Assembly (NCBI RefSeq): GCF_029227915.1
Contig: NC_079886.1
Location: 19,134,501-19,198,500, forward strand
Length of the DNA: 64,000 bases
Source of the DNA: Hydractinia symbiolongicarpus
Taxonomy: Eukaryota > Cnidaria > Hydrozoa > Anthoathecata > Hydractiniidae
Direction: 5' to 3'
Part shown: piece after piece, positions 33,517 to 46,100 of the stretch
How the letters are laid out: every line of letters begins with the position of its first letter
How positions within the stretch are numbered: the stretch's first letter is position 1
Notes under the pieces: generated by a model
What the model saw: only the letters and a program-made list of their open reading frames with translations
Databases searched by the model: none
What the model was told of the DNA's origin: nothing
Position numbers and translations under genes: made by a program

Positions 33517-34804
33517 AGTCCTTTGTACGTGAGGACTGGTTTGCCAGAAATATTTAGTTCTTTTTTTCAGTTAAAGCTAGGAAATATTATTTTTTATTTT
33601 TTTATTTTATTTTTCAAATGTCTTTTTGATTTTAAACCGACATTTCTCGCTGTTACTTTTAAATTAGCTCGAAATGCTGTATAGTCGTCATGCAGCGTTT
33701 CGAGCTGATGTAAAAGTTGAAAGACCTTTTTTTATTTGATCAAGTATTATAACATTTATTTTGCTTAGCAGAGAAATTTAAGGATTTGTGGAAAATATAA
33801 TGATATCATGATGATACAAATATTGTGAGCAGAATTTATTAACAGTAACAGATGTAAATATGTATATACATGAAAATCTCTTGTTCCGTATATATCTTTC
33901 TATTTCTGTATTGCACTGAAGAGGTTTAAAGGTTTAACATGCGTACGCCTGTATATTGAGCAAGTTGAGGGATTGGGTAGATTTTAAGAGTGTGGTACCC
34001 ACCACCCCCTTTAAGACGTGCTTTTCAAATGACTCTAAACTCTTTTCATGAGTAGAACGTTATAAGAGTCGTTACTCCCTCTAACGGACATTTTAAAAGG
34101 CGAAAACCTGTGATTTCTGGGCATACCCATCAAAAACGTTCTAAAAAGGGGACACTCCAATTAACGTATTTTTGACCGTTTTTCTTTTAATTTTGTGAAA
34201 ACTAGCAGAATTCTATGCAACTACTCCTTAAATTGCCTTTATCTAGAGACACAAGCATTAAAGATTTTGTTAGGGAATAGAACTAATATGTTTTCCTTTT
34301 GTTAATTTAGTAAACAGTAGGTCAAGCAATATTTTTGTTATGTTATCATTCTCGTAACCTTAAAAAATCCAGAAAAATCCAAAAACTATATGTATTTGCT
34401 CTTATTAACGCCTCTGATAAGCGTCTCCTATTAAACGCCGCGTCCAAAAGCTTGAATTTTAAATAAACGACGCGGCGATTATTAGAAGAAATACGCTACT
34501 CGATTGATTGAAGATAAGCCTGCAATCACCCTCGTCCCCAGGGATTAAAGCCCTTTCGATATGAGAAAAGCAAAAATCCCTGCTGGCAAGGCTAGCCTGA
34601 AAGTTCTTAAAAAGTGGACACCCTTCATTAGCGGACGGATTGTTTGTGTACCAGTCCGTTGATTGAAGAGAATGCTGTAGTAAAATGGCCTGGGGAAAAG
34701 CAACCTTTTTTCGGAATGATGTCACCTGCAAAATATAGTAACTTTACCGCCTTTTTCGTTGTTGTGGAGTTTCGAGTGTGGTTACACGAAAGAAAGTGCT
34801 GTTT

Positions 34805-34872
34805 ACCATTCCCGTCCCTAGAGTTTTTTGAGATTAAAACCTAATCCCAAAGAGCTCTGGGGTCGAGAATGG
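34805..34872. mobile_element. Mini inverted-repeat element, 68 bp
   Basis: ACCATTCCCGTCCCTAGAG and its imperfect inverse CTCTGGGGTCGAGAATGGT enclose about 30 bp. Related in its ends to the AACCTCG..CCAGG family. Confidence 0.5.
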
Positions 34873-35440
34873 TTTATCATTCAATTAGAGACTGATACCC
34901 CAAAAAAGTAAGTGCTTTTTATTTCTCTTAGACGACTAAAATGGCTAATTTAATTTTTTAGGTCTTCTAACAAAAACTTCAACGAAGCGGATAATAAAAA
35001 CAATATAAAATCGGTCAATTTCATTGATTATTTCTTTTTTTCATTTCATCGTTTTCTCTGCTTTAGTCCTGTTCTTTTCTTCCCAGCTCTCTTTTTTCTT
35101 TGCTACCCTCGCTGAAATTGTTACAGGAAGAACTTGAGCGCAGAAACTAATACAATGCTGTTTTTCAGGGATGGTTTCAGGCCTGGCCAGGTCTCGGTGT
35201 TATTCTAACCGGTACATAATCCTGATCTACAAATTGGATCCCATGAATGAGTTTTGTTAAACTAAACATTGAGTATAATAATTCATGTAGACAAAACTAC
35301 ACTATACTAGGCAACCTGGCTTACTATTTTGTCCACCATTGTAGAAAGTTAGGTTTTCCCTTTGATTTTTGTCTCAAATTACCACTAATTTATTAAAAAA
35401 TGTCATGTTTTTGAACTTATCAATTTTGCAGTTACAGAAA

Positions 35441-35690
35441 TCTCTTTAATAATAGCCGTATTCAGTCTGTCTGTGTCCGCGAAAACCGCGTCCTGTTACG
35501 GAAACATGAAATTTGATATATAAAGGACGGACGACCCCGTGAATTTTTCCACGGGTTAACGACTAGTCTATATTATAATACCCGTAAGCGTCTGTTTGTC
35601 ACGCAAAATGGTAACCGCAGTAGCGAGACAGGAAATGCGGCTAAGAAAGGACGGGTGAACCCGTGTGTTTATCCACGGGTTAACGAGTAG
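35441..35690 (+). mobile_element. Two head-to-tail Helitron-like units
   Basis: The first unit starts TCTCTTTAATAATAGCCGTA (35441) and ends with a hairpin CCCGTG..CACGGG followed by TTAACGACTAG (35566). The second starts at the very next base, TCTATATTATAATACCCG, and ends with the hairpin CCCGTG..CACGGG and TTAACGAGTAG (35690). A 5-prime TC, a 3-prime palindrome about 10 bp before a CTAG-type end, no inverted repeats and a following T are the marks of non-autonomous Helitrons. The same two unit types recur at 51868-52350. Confidence 0.7.
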
Positions 35691-35889
35691 TTCCTCAAAT
35701 TACTGAAGCTTTAACATTCGCAAAAATTAATTCCGCAATTTTTTGGAAAAAGTAGTCAACCGCGAAAATATATTACACAAAATAAAGCATCTTGAGACCA
35801 CTCATCCGTAAAGAAAAGTTTCATTAAAATTTTGACAGCGAAGCACATAAAAATGTTTTAGTGTCCACCACTTTAAATTTTCTAACCAC

Positions 35890-35996
35890 AACCTCGTTCC
35901 CCAGGTACTTTTTCCCTTTTATTAGGTTGATAGCGGCGAAAATTGTTGTACGCTCCGTAATAACGACTTAGAGGCTAGAAGACTCTGGGGACGAGG
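35890..35996. mobile_element. Mini inverted-repeat element, AACCTCG family
   Basis: AACCTCGTTCCCCAG on the left and CTCTGGGGACGAGG on the right are inverted copies, 107 bp apart end to end. Same family as 1835-1925. Confidence 0.55.
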
Positions 35997-37162
35997 ACGT
36001 CCAAAGCTGAAAGGGTTAAAAACTAAATATCAAACAAGTGTAGGGAGAAAAAAGATTCCATTTTTATTTTTTTCCACTTTAGTGAGTTATCAAAATATTA
36101 TGAAAATGTAAAAAAAAATTACAAACATCAGAATTTCCTGCAGATAATATATATACTTACATTGCATATGACAACCTATTACATTTCGCTTTAATGTACG
36201 AAACTTTCACACGAAAAATTGGCCAAAACAACGAAGAAAGTTAGACCGCGCGAAAAGGCTTAATTAATTTTAATTTTCAAGCTTTTTTTTAGAGGACAGT
36301 AAAAATTCATATATTAGTCAATTTTAATGATTATTTTTTCTCTTTTTTTCATTTCAACATTTTTTCTACTTCGGTCCTAACTTTTGTTTCGTTCTTCTCC
36401 TCGGCTCTCATCTTCTTCTATTACGCTCACTTAAAATGTTATTTAGGAAGAATCGCAGAGACAAATACAATGCTGTTTTTCGTGTTCTTTTCACTACCGC
36501 TATAGTTTCAAAGATACCGAAGTGAAAAATCGGCAAAAGAGAAAAATAGGCCAAAAAATCGGGAAAACACGAGTATTTTATCACTGATAGCATGCTATAG
36601 TAGAACATATAATAACCCATACTAGTCATTAAAATGACTGGAAATGTTCTTGCCCGCGAAAATTTTTAAAGAGAGCTATTCGCGAAAGTTACAACCGTTA
36701 TTTTTTTGATTCGCAACAGCTTCTTCCGTTTAAATATATACGTTTAAAACACTATTTAAAGAACAGGCTGTAAATCGGCAATGTCTGTTGTATTAGCTAT
36801 ACTATCTCTGCTATACTATCTATTCTGTAGTAGGTATACTACTACTGCTATTAATACGTTAGCATTGAAATTTTCCTAGCAGAAAACATATATAAAAAAA
36901 ATATTTTACCTTAATAAATTATCAAAAAGAGATTTAAAAATATGACCATTACAGTAACTGATGCAAGTAAGAGATTGTCATTAAATTTCGACTAATAAGC
37001 GTAAAATTCCATTTTTATTTTATCCACAAATGACGTACAATGAGCAAAATGGCTCACTTTATAAGTCATAAAAATATTGAGAACACAAATTATAATCTAC
37101 AAGTTCAGTTATTACGATTCTGTAAAGAAGACGTGTATATTACGTGAACTAAATCGTACCGG

Positions 37163-40100
37163 CTAAATCGCTTCATATTCACCTTTATTCCCTTTGATTT
37201 TATCCTTTGTAAAGATAAAACCATCCTATAAAAACAGAAGTTAAAACTTTAGTTTCGTAGAATTTTCTCTCCATTCCATTCTGTGGATATTTAAAAAACT
37301 AATAAAAAAATAATAACAAAAACAGATAAATACAACAGTAACAGCCAGTAGGATCAAAGCACGTGAGGTATTGGCGTTCGAGTCAATATCTTCTGACATA
37401 CATATCGTAAGTATATTAATAATGGCTGTGAACTTAGCCATATCAATTTAATAAAATAGGTAAAAATAAAAAATAAAAATTTTGTTTATTATTGGATATT
37501 TCGGTATATTCCTCACCTCATGGTCACTAGAATGCAAAATTTTCAAATTATATACATTTACTATTATTACACTGTTAAAAGTACGCAATTATGTTGGAAA
37601 AACAAAATGCCATCTTCAAATTCGCTTTAACACTTAAACATCCGAACACTCCACTGCAACCGAACATCTCATGAACAGAAATCATACGTTCCTATTTGGA
37701 AATGTTAAGATTACCGCAACGGGGAAGAGTGACAGTGAACTTTTTATTGACGAATCACTAACCGTTAAAAAACTAAAACAAGATCACGCCATCAATGTTG
37801 CGCCGTATCCTCTGGAGACGTTCTAACCGCTTACTCTTAACATTCTCATAAGTAAATATACATAACTTGAAAATTTGGCTGATCTCGCATTTTAGTGATC
37901 ACGGTGTTAGAAATACACCGAAACGTCTAGTGATGATAAAAACTTCATTTTTTATTTTTACTATACCACGAAAGAATAATGAAAGAGGTAGTTCAACCTG
38001 GAGTTTAATAGAGGCTGGGAGTTTATTATAGCACTTACTATGCAAGAACTCAAAGCAATAACTCTTACCAACCTCTACTTAAAAAACAAATTTAAAAAAA
38101 CCGCATACCTTTATTTTAGCAGGAAGGTCTTTCCAAAATTCATATTGTGGTATGGTTTCTGTACCTTCGTTATGTTTGTAAAATTTAAGAAATAAAAATC
38201 CACCGACAAAGTAAACAAATAAGAGTACAAAGAATCTAAAAAAAGAAGGAAAAAATAACACTATAAATCATCTTAGATATTGACGGCCAAATTTAATTAA
38301 AATGACAGAAACATATTCAATATAATCTATTCGATATGAGCACAAATTTTTGTGTAAAAGAAACTTTGAACTTTCTTGACTTAACTAGCAAGCTCCTTCT
38401 TCAGAGTTCTGCACAGAAACGTACTAAATTATTCCATAAAAAGAAGCAATAAAGAAGCCTGTAACATCTTTATAGAGGTATCATTACCTTCTTAAACTTT
38501 TAACAAATGTGATGCTCTCTAAGAAAATCGACCACTTCTCTTTTCGTATTAAAAAATACAAAATACGGAAAGACGGCAACTTTGAAGCTTCGCAGGGACG
38601 CTTTCTCGTCATTTTAGAAGGAAATACGGCAACTTTAAAGCTTCGCAGGGACGTTTTCTCGTCATTTTAGAACGAAATACAGCAACTTTAGAGCTTCGTA
38701 GAGAGCTTTTATCGTCATTTTAGAATGAAATACAACAACTTTATAGCTTCGCAGAGAGGTTTTCTCGTCATTTTAGAACGAAATACAGCAACTTTAGAGC
38801 TTCGCAGAGAGGTTTTATCGTCATTTTAGAACGAAATATGGCAACTTCAAAACTTCGCAGAGACGTTTTTATCGTCATTTTAGAACAAAATACAGCAACT
38901 TTATAGCTTCGCAGAGAGGTTTTATCGTCATTTTAGAACAAAATACAGCAACTTTATAGCTTCGCAGAGAGGTTTTATCGTCATTTTAGAACGAAATACA
39001 GCAACTTTACAGCTTCACAGAGACGTTTTCTCGTCATTTTAGAACGAAATACAGCAACTTTAGAGCTTCGTAGAGAGGTTTTATCGTCACTTTAGAACGA
39101 AATACAGCAACTTTATAGCTTCGCAGAGACGTTTTTATCGTCATTTTAGAACAAAATATGGCAACTTCAAAACTTCGCAGAGACGTTTTATCGTCATTTT
39201 AGAACGAAATACAGCAACTTTACAGCTTCACAGAGACGTTTTCTCGTCATTTTAGAACGAAATACAGCAACTTTACAGCTTCACAGAGACGTTTTCTCGT
39301 CATTTTAGAACGAAATACAGCAACTTTAGAGCTTCGCAGGGACGTTTTCTCGTCATTTTAGAACGAAATACAGCAACTTTATAGCTTCGCAAAGAGGTTT
39401 TATCGTCATTTTAGAACGAAATATGGCAACTTCAAAACTTCGCAGAGACGTTTTCTCGTCATTTTAGAACGAAATACAGCAACTTTACAGCTTTACAGAG
39501 ACTTTTTCTCGTCATTTTAGAACGAAATACAGCAACTTTAGAGCTTCGCAGAGACGTTTTCTCGTCATTTTAGAATGAAATACAGCAACTTTAAAACTTC
39601 ATATACACATTTTCTTGTCATTACGATTAGGATTATGTTTACGGCAACTTTAAAGAAAAGAAAAGTTTATATTTCACAAGTTTAATAGGTTTTTAATTTG
39701 TTCATTTATTTCAAAATTCGTTTCAATAATGCGTCATGTACCTTTAGCATCGTCTGACTTTCGATATTTTGACAATCGTATCAGATCGTTTCAAACTTTT
39801 TTTTTACAATATTGTTTCAAAATTGTTTCATTTTTCGTATTAAATTATATAATCGTTTCGTGAAAAAAAAATTAAAACATTTAATTCGTTTCATAATACG
39901 ATTATGAGACGATGTAAAAAAAATAATGAAGCAATTCCTATATAATGAAAATCGTTTCAATTCAATAATAAAAAGATCTCGGAGACGATCCCTTTTTTTA
40001 TGTTTTCGAATTTTAAATCTACAGCGTGTTTTTAGAAATGCGTATTTTTGAAATACGTATTTTTAAAAATATAAATTCCGCATTTTTTAAAAATACGAAA

Positions 40101-43100
40101 TACGGTTTTTTAAAAAAATAGGCGTATTTTTAAATACGCAATTCGTACTTTTAAAAATACCATAAACGGAATTCAATTGTTTTAAAAATACGAATTAAAA
40201 ATAGAAGCGATCGATTTTCCTAGGGAGCATCACAAATACAGTCCCTTTAATTTTTGAAATTGTTTACCCAGGATAGTCTCTTTAGTTCCTTTTGGTACGG
40301 CTATAAACGAGGGTCCTGCGAAGGAGCTCCTACTGCATTTAAAGCTCCTATTTAAGCTAAAAAAGTTGTCCGAAGACAGCAATCGCTCCGCTGGACAAGA
40401 GCCTATGATACCAATATACTCATGCTGAACAGATAGATTCACACTTTTATAATTTCTGAGCCCAAGACCTCCTGCACTGGAAGCTAACGCTCCACCCCTA
40501 CCAGTCGTGTTCTCGTTGCTTCCTTCACAAAAAAACTTTCGAATTTATTGCTATGTATTATATTATGCAGACTTGTGTACCTTTTGTTTGTAGACCTTTT
40601 GTAAAATACCACAAAAAAAATAGAAATTATAATTCAGTATTATTCATTAGCAAATTGCCTATATTCTTAAAGGGGATATAATTTTCAATAAAGTGGATAC
40701 ATTTTCTTGTATCTTGGCCTTCTGAGTGGTCTGGTTATTGCACATTGTTTTTCAGAATTTTTGAGGATGAAGAGTAACATCAACGAAGGAGATTTTGTAG
40801 ACGCCTTAACTTATTCTTAAGTCACTTTCGCATCGCTTTTGTCCTTTAATCTTCCCAATACATTCCAAATACTTCATCAAAGCTGATGGAGAACAACAAC
40901 CTTAAGTTTCACAACAAAATCAAGCCTCAATAAAGTTTTACTTCTAATCAATTAAGAAAATAGTAATGCATAATTCTATTATATACATAATAGTTTTACA
41001 AAACCATCAAGCAGCTACATTAATCCCGTCATCAGCAGTTTCATTGAAAGTAACAGAAAACTTACAAAATCACCAATATAGTGCCAACACTAACATTTCC
41101 GGGGTTTTTACTGCTTTGCTTGCAAGCTCCGTCACAAGCACATTCACTTGTTAAAGTAAAGGACTAAAAAGGAAAGAAGGTGGAAATTTAAAGAAGGAAG
41201 TAGCTAGTAATTATTTTCCTATAGCAAAATTGAAGCAATTTCACGCTTTTTATATTCTTGCAGAAGTTTTTAATATTAAAAACAACAAAAGAATTTCAAT
41301 TTTGACCAGATAATGATCAAACAAAAATCGGGTTTTTATTAGTGGTTATTTTAACGTGGATGACTCGCAAATAGGGAAGTGTTCCCAAAACACTAATACG
41401 ACGTTAAAGACATGTTCCCATTTAGCTGGCATTACCGCTATAGTCCAAAACGATCACAAGCGTTTTTACTAGTGCGTGCATACTTACAGGATAACTCTGA
41501 TTTTGACCAGGAGCGCACACGCTTAGTAAAACAATTGTGCCTAAATTGCGCTAAAGCGGAAAATGGAATCGAGCCTTAGTGCAGAAGGCAGGAAAGAATC
41601 GTGAAACATCGATTTTTTAGAGGATAAATGGTTAAATGGCTTTTTGTCCAAGCGTTTCACAGCAGTACAATATGTGATTGAGTGTTTGCGATTTCTGATA
41701 CCGAGAGATAATCCCCACGATAGATTTGAAAAAATATTTGTTTAATTTTGTTTTTTGAAACGATCTCCATACGAATTTGAAACAACTTTAAAGGGGAATT
41801 AAGCCCAAATTTTTTTTCTTCAGAATTATCTTTTACAAACCCTACATATTTTGATGGTATATAAAAACTTGAAATTCTTTGGATTTACATCCCTTTTCTA
41901 GCATAAAAGTTACCAACAGTAATCACCATGTTAAAATCAAAATAATATCTGCGATGGAGATCTATGACGTATTTTACGCTCATTTCAATTTTTTGATCTC
42001 TTCGTCTTTTTAAAAGTTGTTTACACAATGTGAACAACGTAACGATTCAAAAAAAAAAAAAAATCTGGTCCCTTGTACTTTATTTCGCTTTTTCGTTGTT
42101 GTTATTGTTTGTTTGAAAATGCTAAGTACCGTTATGTATCAACAAATTCAAAGTCAGTAACTGGTGTACCTCATTTCCGTACAACGAATCAAAGTTTAAG
42201 TTATAGTGTAAACCAGGATAAAATAATTGAAATTATTCATTAATCAAAACTTCTTTAAGAAAAAAGTTGTTATTTGAGCCTTGTGGTCTTCTCCTTTTTT
42301 ATTTGTTACTCCAGGAACGACATTATTTTTAATTTAATAAAATAATCTGCGATGGTGTGTATTTTCATAACAGACCTGTAAGATTATAAAGCGAAAAGTG
42401 AGAAAATAAGGAGAAGAATGTTTTATTTTTGTGTGGCTATGAGAAATATGGTCTTTGAAAATATTTACGAGAAACATATTTTTTGAAGAAAAACTTACTT
42501 ATTGGTATATGTGGAGAGTTCATTATATTTTTTCTGGTATCGTTGATGTCATATGCTGGCTGTCTCTAACACTGTGCGGTTCAAACATAAAATTTCAAAA
42601 TCCTTGTGCATCGTGATGCACTTGTTATTATTCAACTAACTTGTCATTCAATAAATTAGAAAATTCTTAACAGCACTTGCATTCCATAAGAGTAAAGGAA
42701 TTAAAAATAACGCAACATGTACAGGTACAACAATGCAAATTTTCAAGTCTGCTTGAATTCAATTCGTCTTTTTCTTCGCTATCACTAGATTCATAAGTCA
42801 CTTTTTCAAGTTCTGCTTTGGAATATTCAGGCTTATTTATGTAACATCCTGTTACTGACGTTTCACTAGAGTCACTTGAATATTCTAGAAATAGGGGAGT
42901 CAGAGCAGGAGTTTAAATTTTTCATATCTCACTGCTTGCGCTCAGGGCAAGCTTATGCTTCTTCAGCGTAAGATACGTCACAATAAAACAGTCTCCAGAA
43001 TCAGCCGCTTTGTTAAATTCGTTTCAGTTCAAAATTTAAATGGCTCTTACCGTTTGCTCATAGCAGGGGAAACTTTTATATTAAAATCAACCTAAATAAT

Positions 43101-46100
43101 ATTTATTTTTCAAATTTTATTATTAAAAAATTATTTTTTTCTACAGAAAATGTTTTTATTTCTTCCAATTTATCTTAAAATAGTTACAAATCGTTTTGTC
43201 TAATTAAAATTTCTTTGAACTACGTTTCCCAATCGTTTCACATTCGTTTTGAAATAAGCAATATAAATTCCTTTCAACGTTTTGTTAAATTCGTTTCAGT
43301 TCAAAAACGCTGTAAAATCAATTTCAACATAACACATTATCATTCATGTTTATCACACGTGGCCAATGTCTAAAGTTTGTTTAAAAAACATCAAAACAGG
43401 GACACCTACACGCCAAATGTCAAGTCTTGTACCTCTCAGAGCTTTAGATAATGGCCATCATTCGAAACTAATCCTTACTTTTTATTAAACCCTTATAATC
43501 AAGAAAATTAAAAAAATTCTTTAGGATTATCCTTTAGAACTTGAAACTTAAAACACATCTTTGTTTTACCAAGGACAGCATTATGCAAAGTCAAGAAACA
43601 TACCTGATTTTTCCTGAAATCCCCCGATACTCAATTTACTTGAAAAAAAAATTAGATTGTCTGGCTATTTTCGGGTCTTTTATAATATATAGGAATTATG
43701 TAAGAACTGGAAAGTATGTTTAACAAATAACTTTTAATAACAGAAGGTTAAAATTTTGCTCTAGAACTAAAGTAATTAAATTTTAGGCACAGCATTATTT
43801 TGGACAAATTTTGATAAGGAAAAGAAAAGAAAGAAAAGTGCTGACATAGGCAAAAAAGTTATTGCTGCCATATTGTTTCTTTATCATTTATTATAAGTGT
43901 GCTAAGTTCAATTCTCTTTGGAAAAGCCCATCAAAAGTACATCCTCCACACACGAAAATAGTTATAAAATTATATTTTTTTATTTTGTTTTTCTTTCTCT
44001 GAATATTTGAATATTTTTCCAAATGTATTTTTTAATCCCAAATTGTTTATTTCAATCTCAACAGAATAATTTTTTTTGTGCTAAAGATACTTTCTCACTC
44101 CTTTGCGTTTTAATACAAGCTTGTGAGCTAGTATTAAAACGCAAATGTGTCCCACAAGAATGGAAATTTTTGCCACTCTAAGCATCAAGACGGGAGTAGT
44201 CGTGTGTTTGAATCTTATCTTGGTAACTATTTTTTCCCTTTATTTGCTTTTATAAATTTTATTTTTTAGAAAAATAAGTGTTCAAAAGCATTATTTAACT
44301 AACAAATAAAGTAAAAGTGTTTCCAACAAAGTTTACAAAAGTGAATGTAGGCAGAATTAAGGTCTCCCCAAATGCCTGGAAAGTAGTCTGCGAAAAATAA
44401 AATTTTAACAACATTACGTAAGAGAAAGGAAGACTTTTATTGAGCATCAACATTTACCGTTCCTCTTCTGGGCTTCCCTTTCGATGAATTTCTCGTTCAA
44501 GATCTTACAAATCAATTTTGAAAAAAACTACCTATAGTGTGTATGTCTTGTCTAACTTTGTAATCACAATCTAAAAGACTGCTTTTTGTAATTTTTATTC
44601 GCGAGGTTGTTTCTGTATATCATAGGTCTTGTTTCTTTATTTTCTTTGCCTGAGGGATTGGAAAATATTAAAAACCAGAAAAATGTATGCCCTATTCTAC
44701 TCCGTTTGGTGCAGTAATAGCAAGTCTATAAACATGAAAACACACACACACAAATAAGAACATTCCTCTTTGTTTGTTTAAACAAAACTGAAACTTACAA
44801 AAGTGGACGAACTTTGATCAGGTTCTTTTGTTTCTATTGGTTGAGACATTTGTGGTTCTGAAGCCTTTGGGTCACATATTAACTTAACCTTTGTATACCT
44901 GAAATGATAATTAGTCACAAATTAATTATATGTAAATTTATTATATGAAATTTTTATTGTAATGTAACTTCTTATAAAAAATCAATGACGTTCGTCACCA
45001 TAGCTTTAAATGTTGTCTTCTTGCAAACAAGCAATCAATGACAACTTAAATCAGGGTTCTCAGCCAAAGCTCAGAAATTAAAAAAAGCTAGTTGAAAATC
45101 TTCGGATGTACAGGTTGGCTATGAACTAAAAACCTACCTGATGTACTTATCAGGAGTAGGGTCCCCTGCGTATAGAAAATTCAAGTTGCTACCATCAAAT
45201 TTTGTTGAAAATCCTTTTGCTGTTCCAGCAGAGTAGTACAATGATTTGTCTGTGTTGTGTTGACATGACTACAAAGATACACATGAACAGGAGATATTAC
45301 AGCAACATCTAACTAGTCGTCACATTTTAAGACAGTTACAGGGTTTAAATTACATTATAGCGTATGTATGTTGTGATAACATTGTTAAAAAAAGTGTTCT
45401 AACAAAGCCTAAAATCACCACAAACAGCACACAACTTTTTTATGTTAGAAATTTTTTTACAGCTTTCATTACAAAACTTAAGCATGATGTATTGTGTTAT
45501 AAGAAACCTTTCTATTGCCTTTATCACATTGTCAGAAATAATGTTCACAGTGGGCAGAAAGTTTCTTTAGATTACAGATAGAAAGAGCAATACTGTAGAT
45601 ATACTTGTGCTATATGCTTTAATAAAAAGCAATTACGTACCAAGCAATCTATACATCCTTTTTCTTGTGCTCCCTGTTTTTCTTCTGTAAACGGTGTACA
45701 TGGATTGTAATCCAATTGATAATCACTACCTTGAAAACCTTTGTCTTTAAACCTAAAAATAATAATAATAAATCAGGGTGCCACTTTTACAAGATCCAAA
45801 ATTCTTAACTTTCTCTAATCCATTTAAACCTCCCTAACAATACCAGTAAAATGCTTTTATCACAAGTAACAAGTGATGAAACTTCATGTAATTTTATTCA
45901 AAGACTAAATTTTATCAGTACTTGTCTGCAGTTTTAAAATTCTTGATAATCCCTGACATTCCTACAGAGGGAGGGCACCCTGTCTTTGAAAAAAACATTG
46001 TTTCACATGTTGTGTCATTTTCTTTTTCTTTTAGCATTATATATGCAAACTATATTTATATTGGCTAGTCTTTCGGCTTTAATCATTTTCTTCATGTTTA

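Larger units (their letters stand above)
34995..36485. repeat. Dispersed direct repeat, two diverged copies of about 180 bp
   Basis: Copies at about 34995-35175 and 36296-36485 share the order ATATTAGTCAATTTTAATGATTATT, TTTTTCATTTCA, TTCTACTTCGGTCCT, TTCTTCTCCTCGGCTCTC, then AATACAATGCTGTTTTTC. They have drifted but align along their length. No coding content. Confidence 0.6.
33517..37162. other. ZAK 3-prime flank and repeat-rich interval between convergent genes
   Basis: Begins with the ZAK 3-prime UTR, TTTTTATTTT-rich. It then holds two small inverted-repeat elements (34805-34872, 35890-35996), a Helitron-like pair (35441-35690) and a dispersed direct repeat (34995-35175 and 36296-36485). 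The M6P receptor gene ends on the other strand at 37163, and an AATAAA on the minus strand at 37019-37014 is a candidate poly(A) signal for it. No coding exon seen. Confidence 0.6.
41164..44798. other. M6P receptor intron 4 contents
   Basis: Mostly AT-rich unique sequence. It holds a P2X7-tail-like fragment on the minus strand at 42.5-42.9 kb and a 15-bp-arm hairpin at 44102-44145. TCGTTTCA-type phrases recur at 43.0-43.3 kb, as in intron 5. Confidence 0.55.

Noticed and set aside
37241-37441. Minus-strand frame with a hydrophobic helix, considered as the M6P receptor membrane exon
   Set aside because: It lies after exon 6 in transcription order and has no good donor. Exon 5 at 41163-41066 supplies the missing part in the right phase.
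38569-39610. CRISPR array
   Set aside because: The units are contiguous 53-bp tandem copies with no unique spacers, and the window is eukaryotic.
40434-40515. tRNA-like sequence on the minus strand (GTGGAGCGTTAGC .. GGAGGTCTTGGGCTC)
   Set aside because: The B box is too degenerate and no cloverleaf could be built, so at most it is an old SINE remnant.
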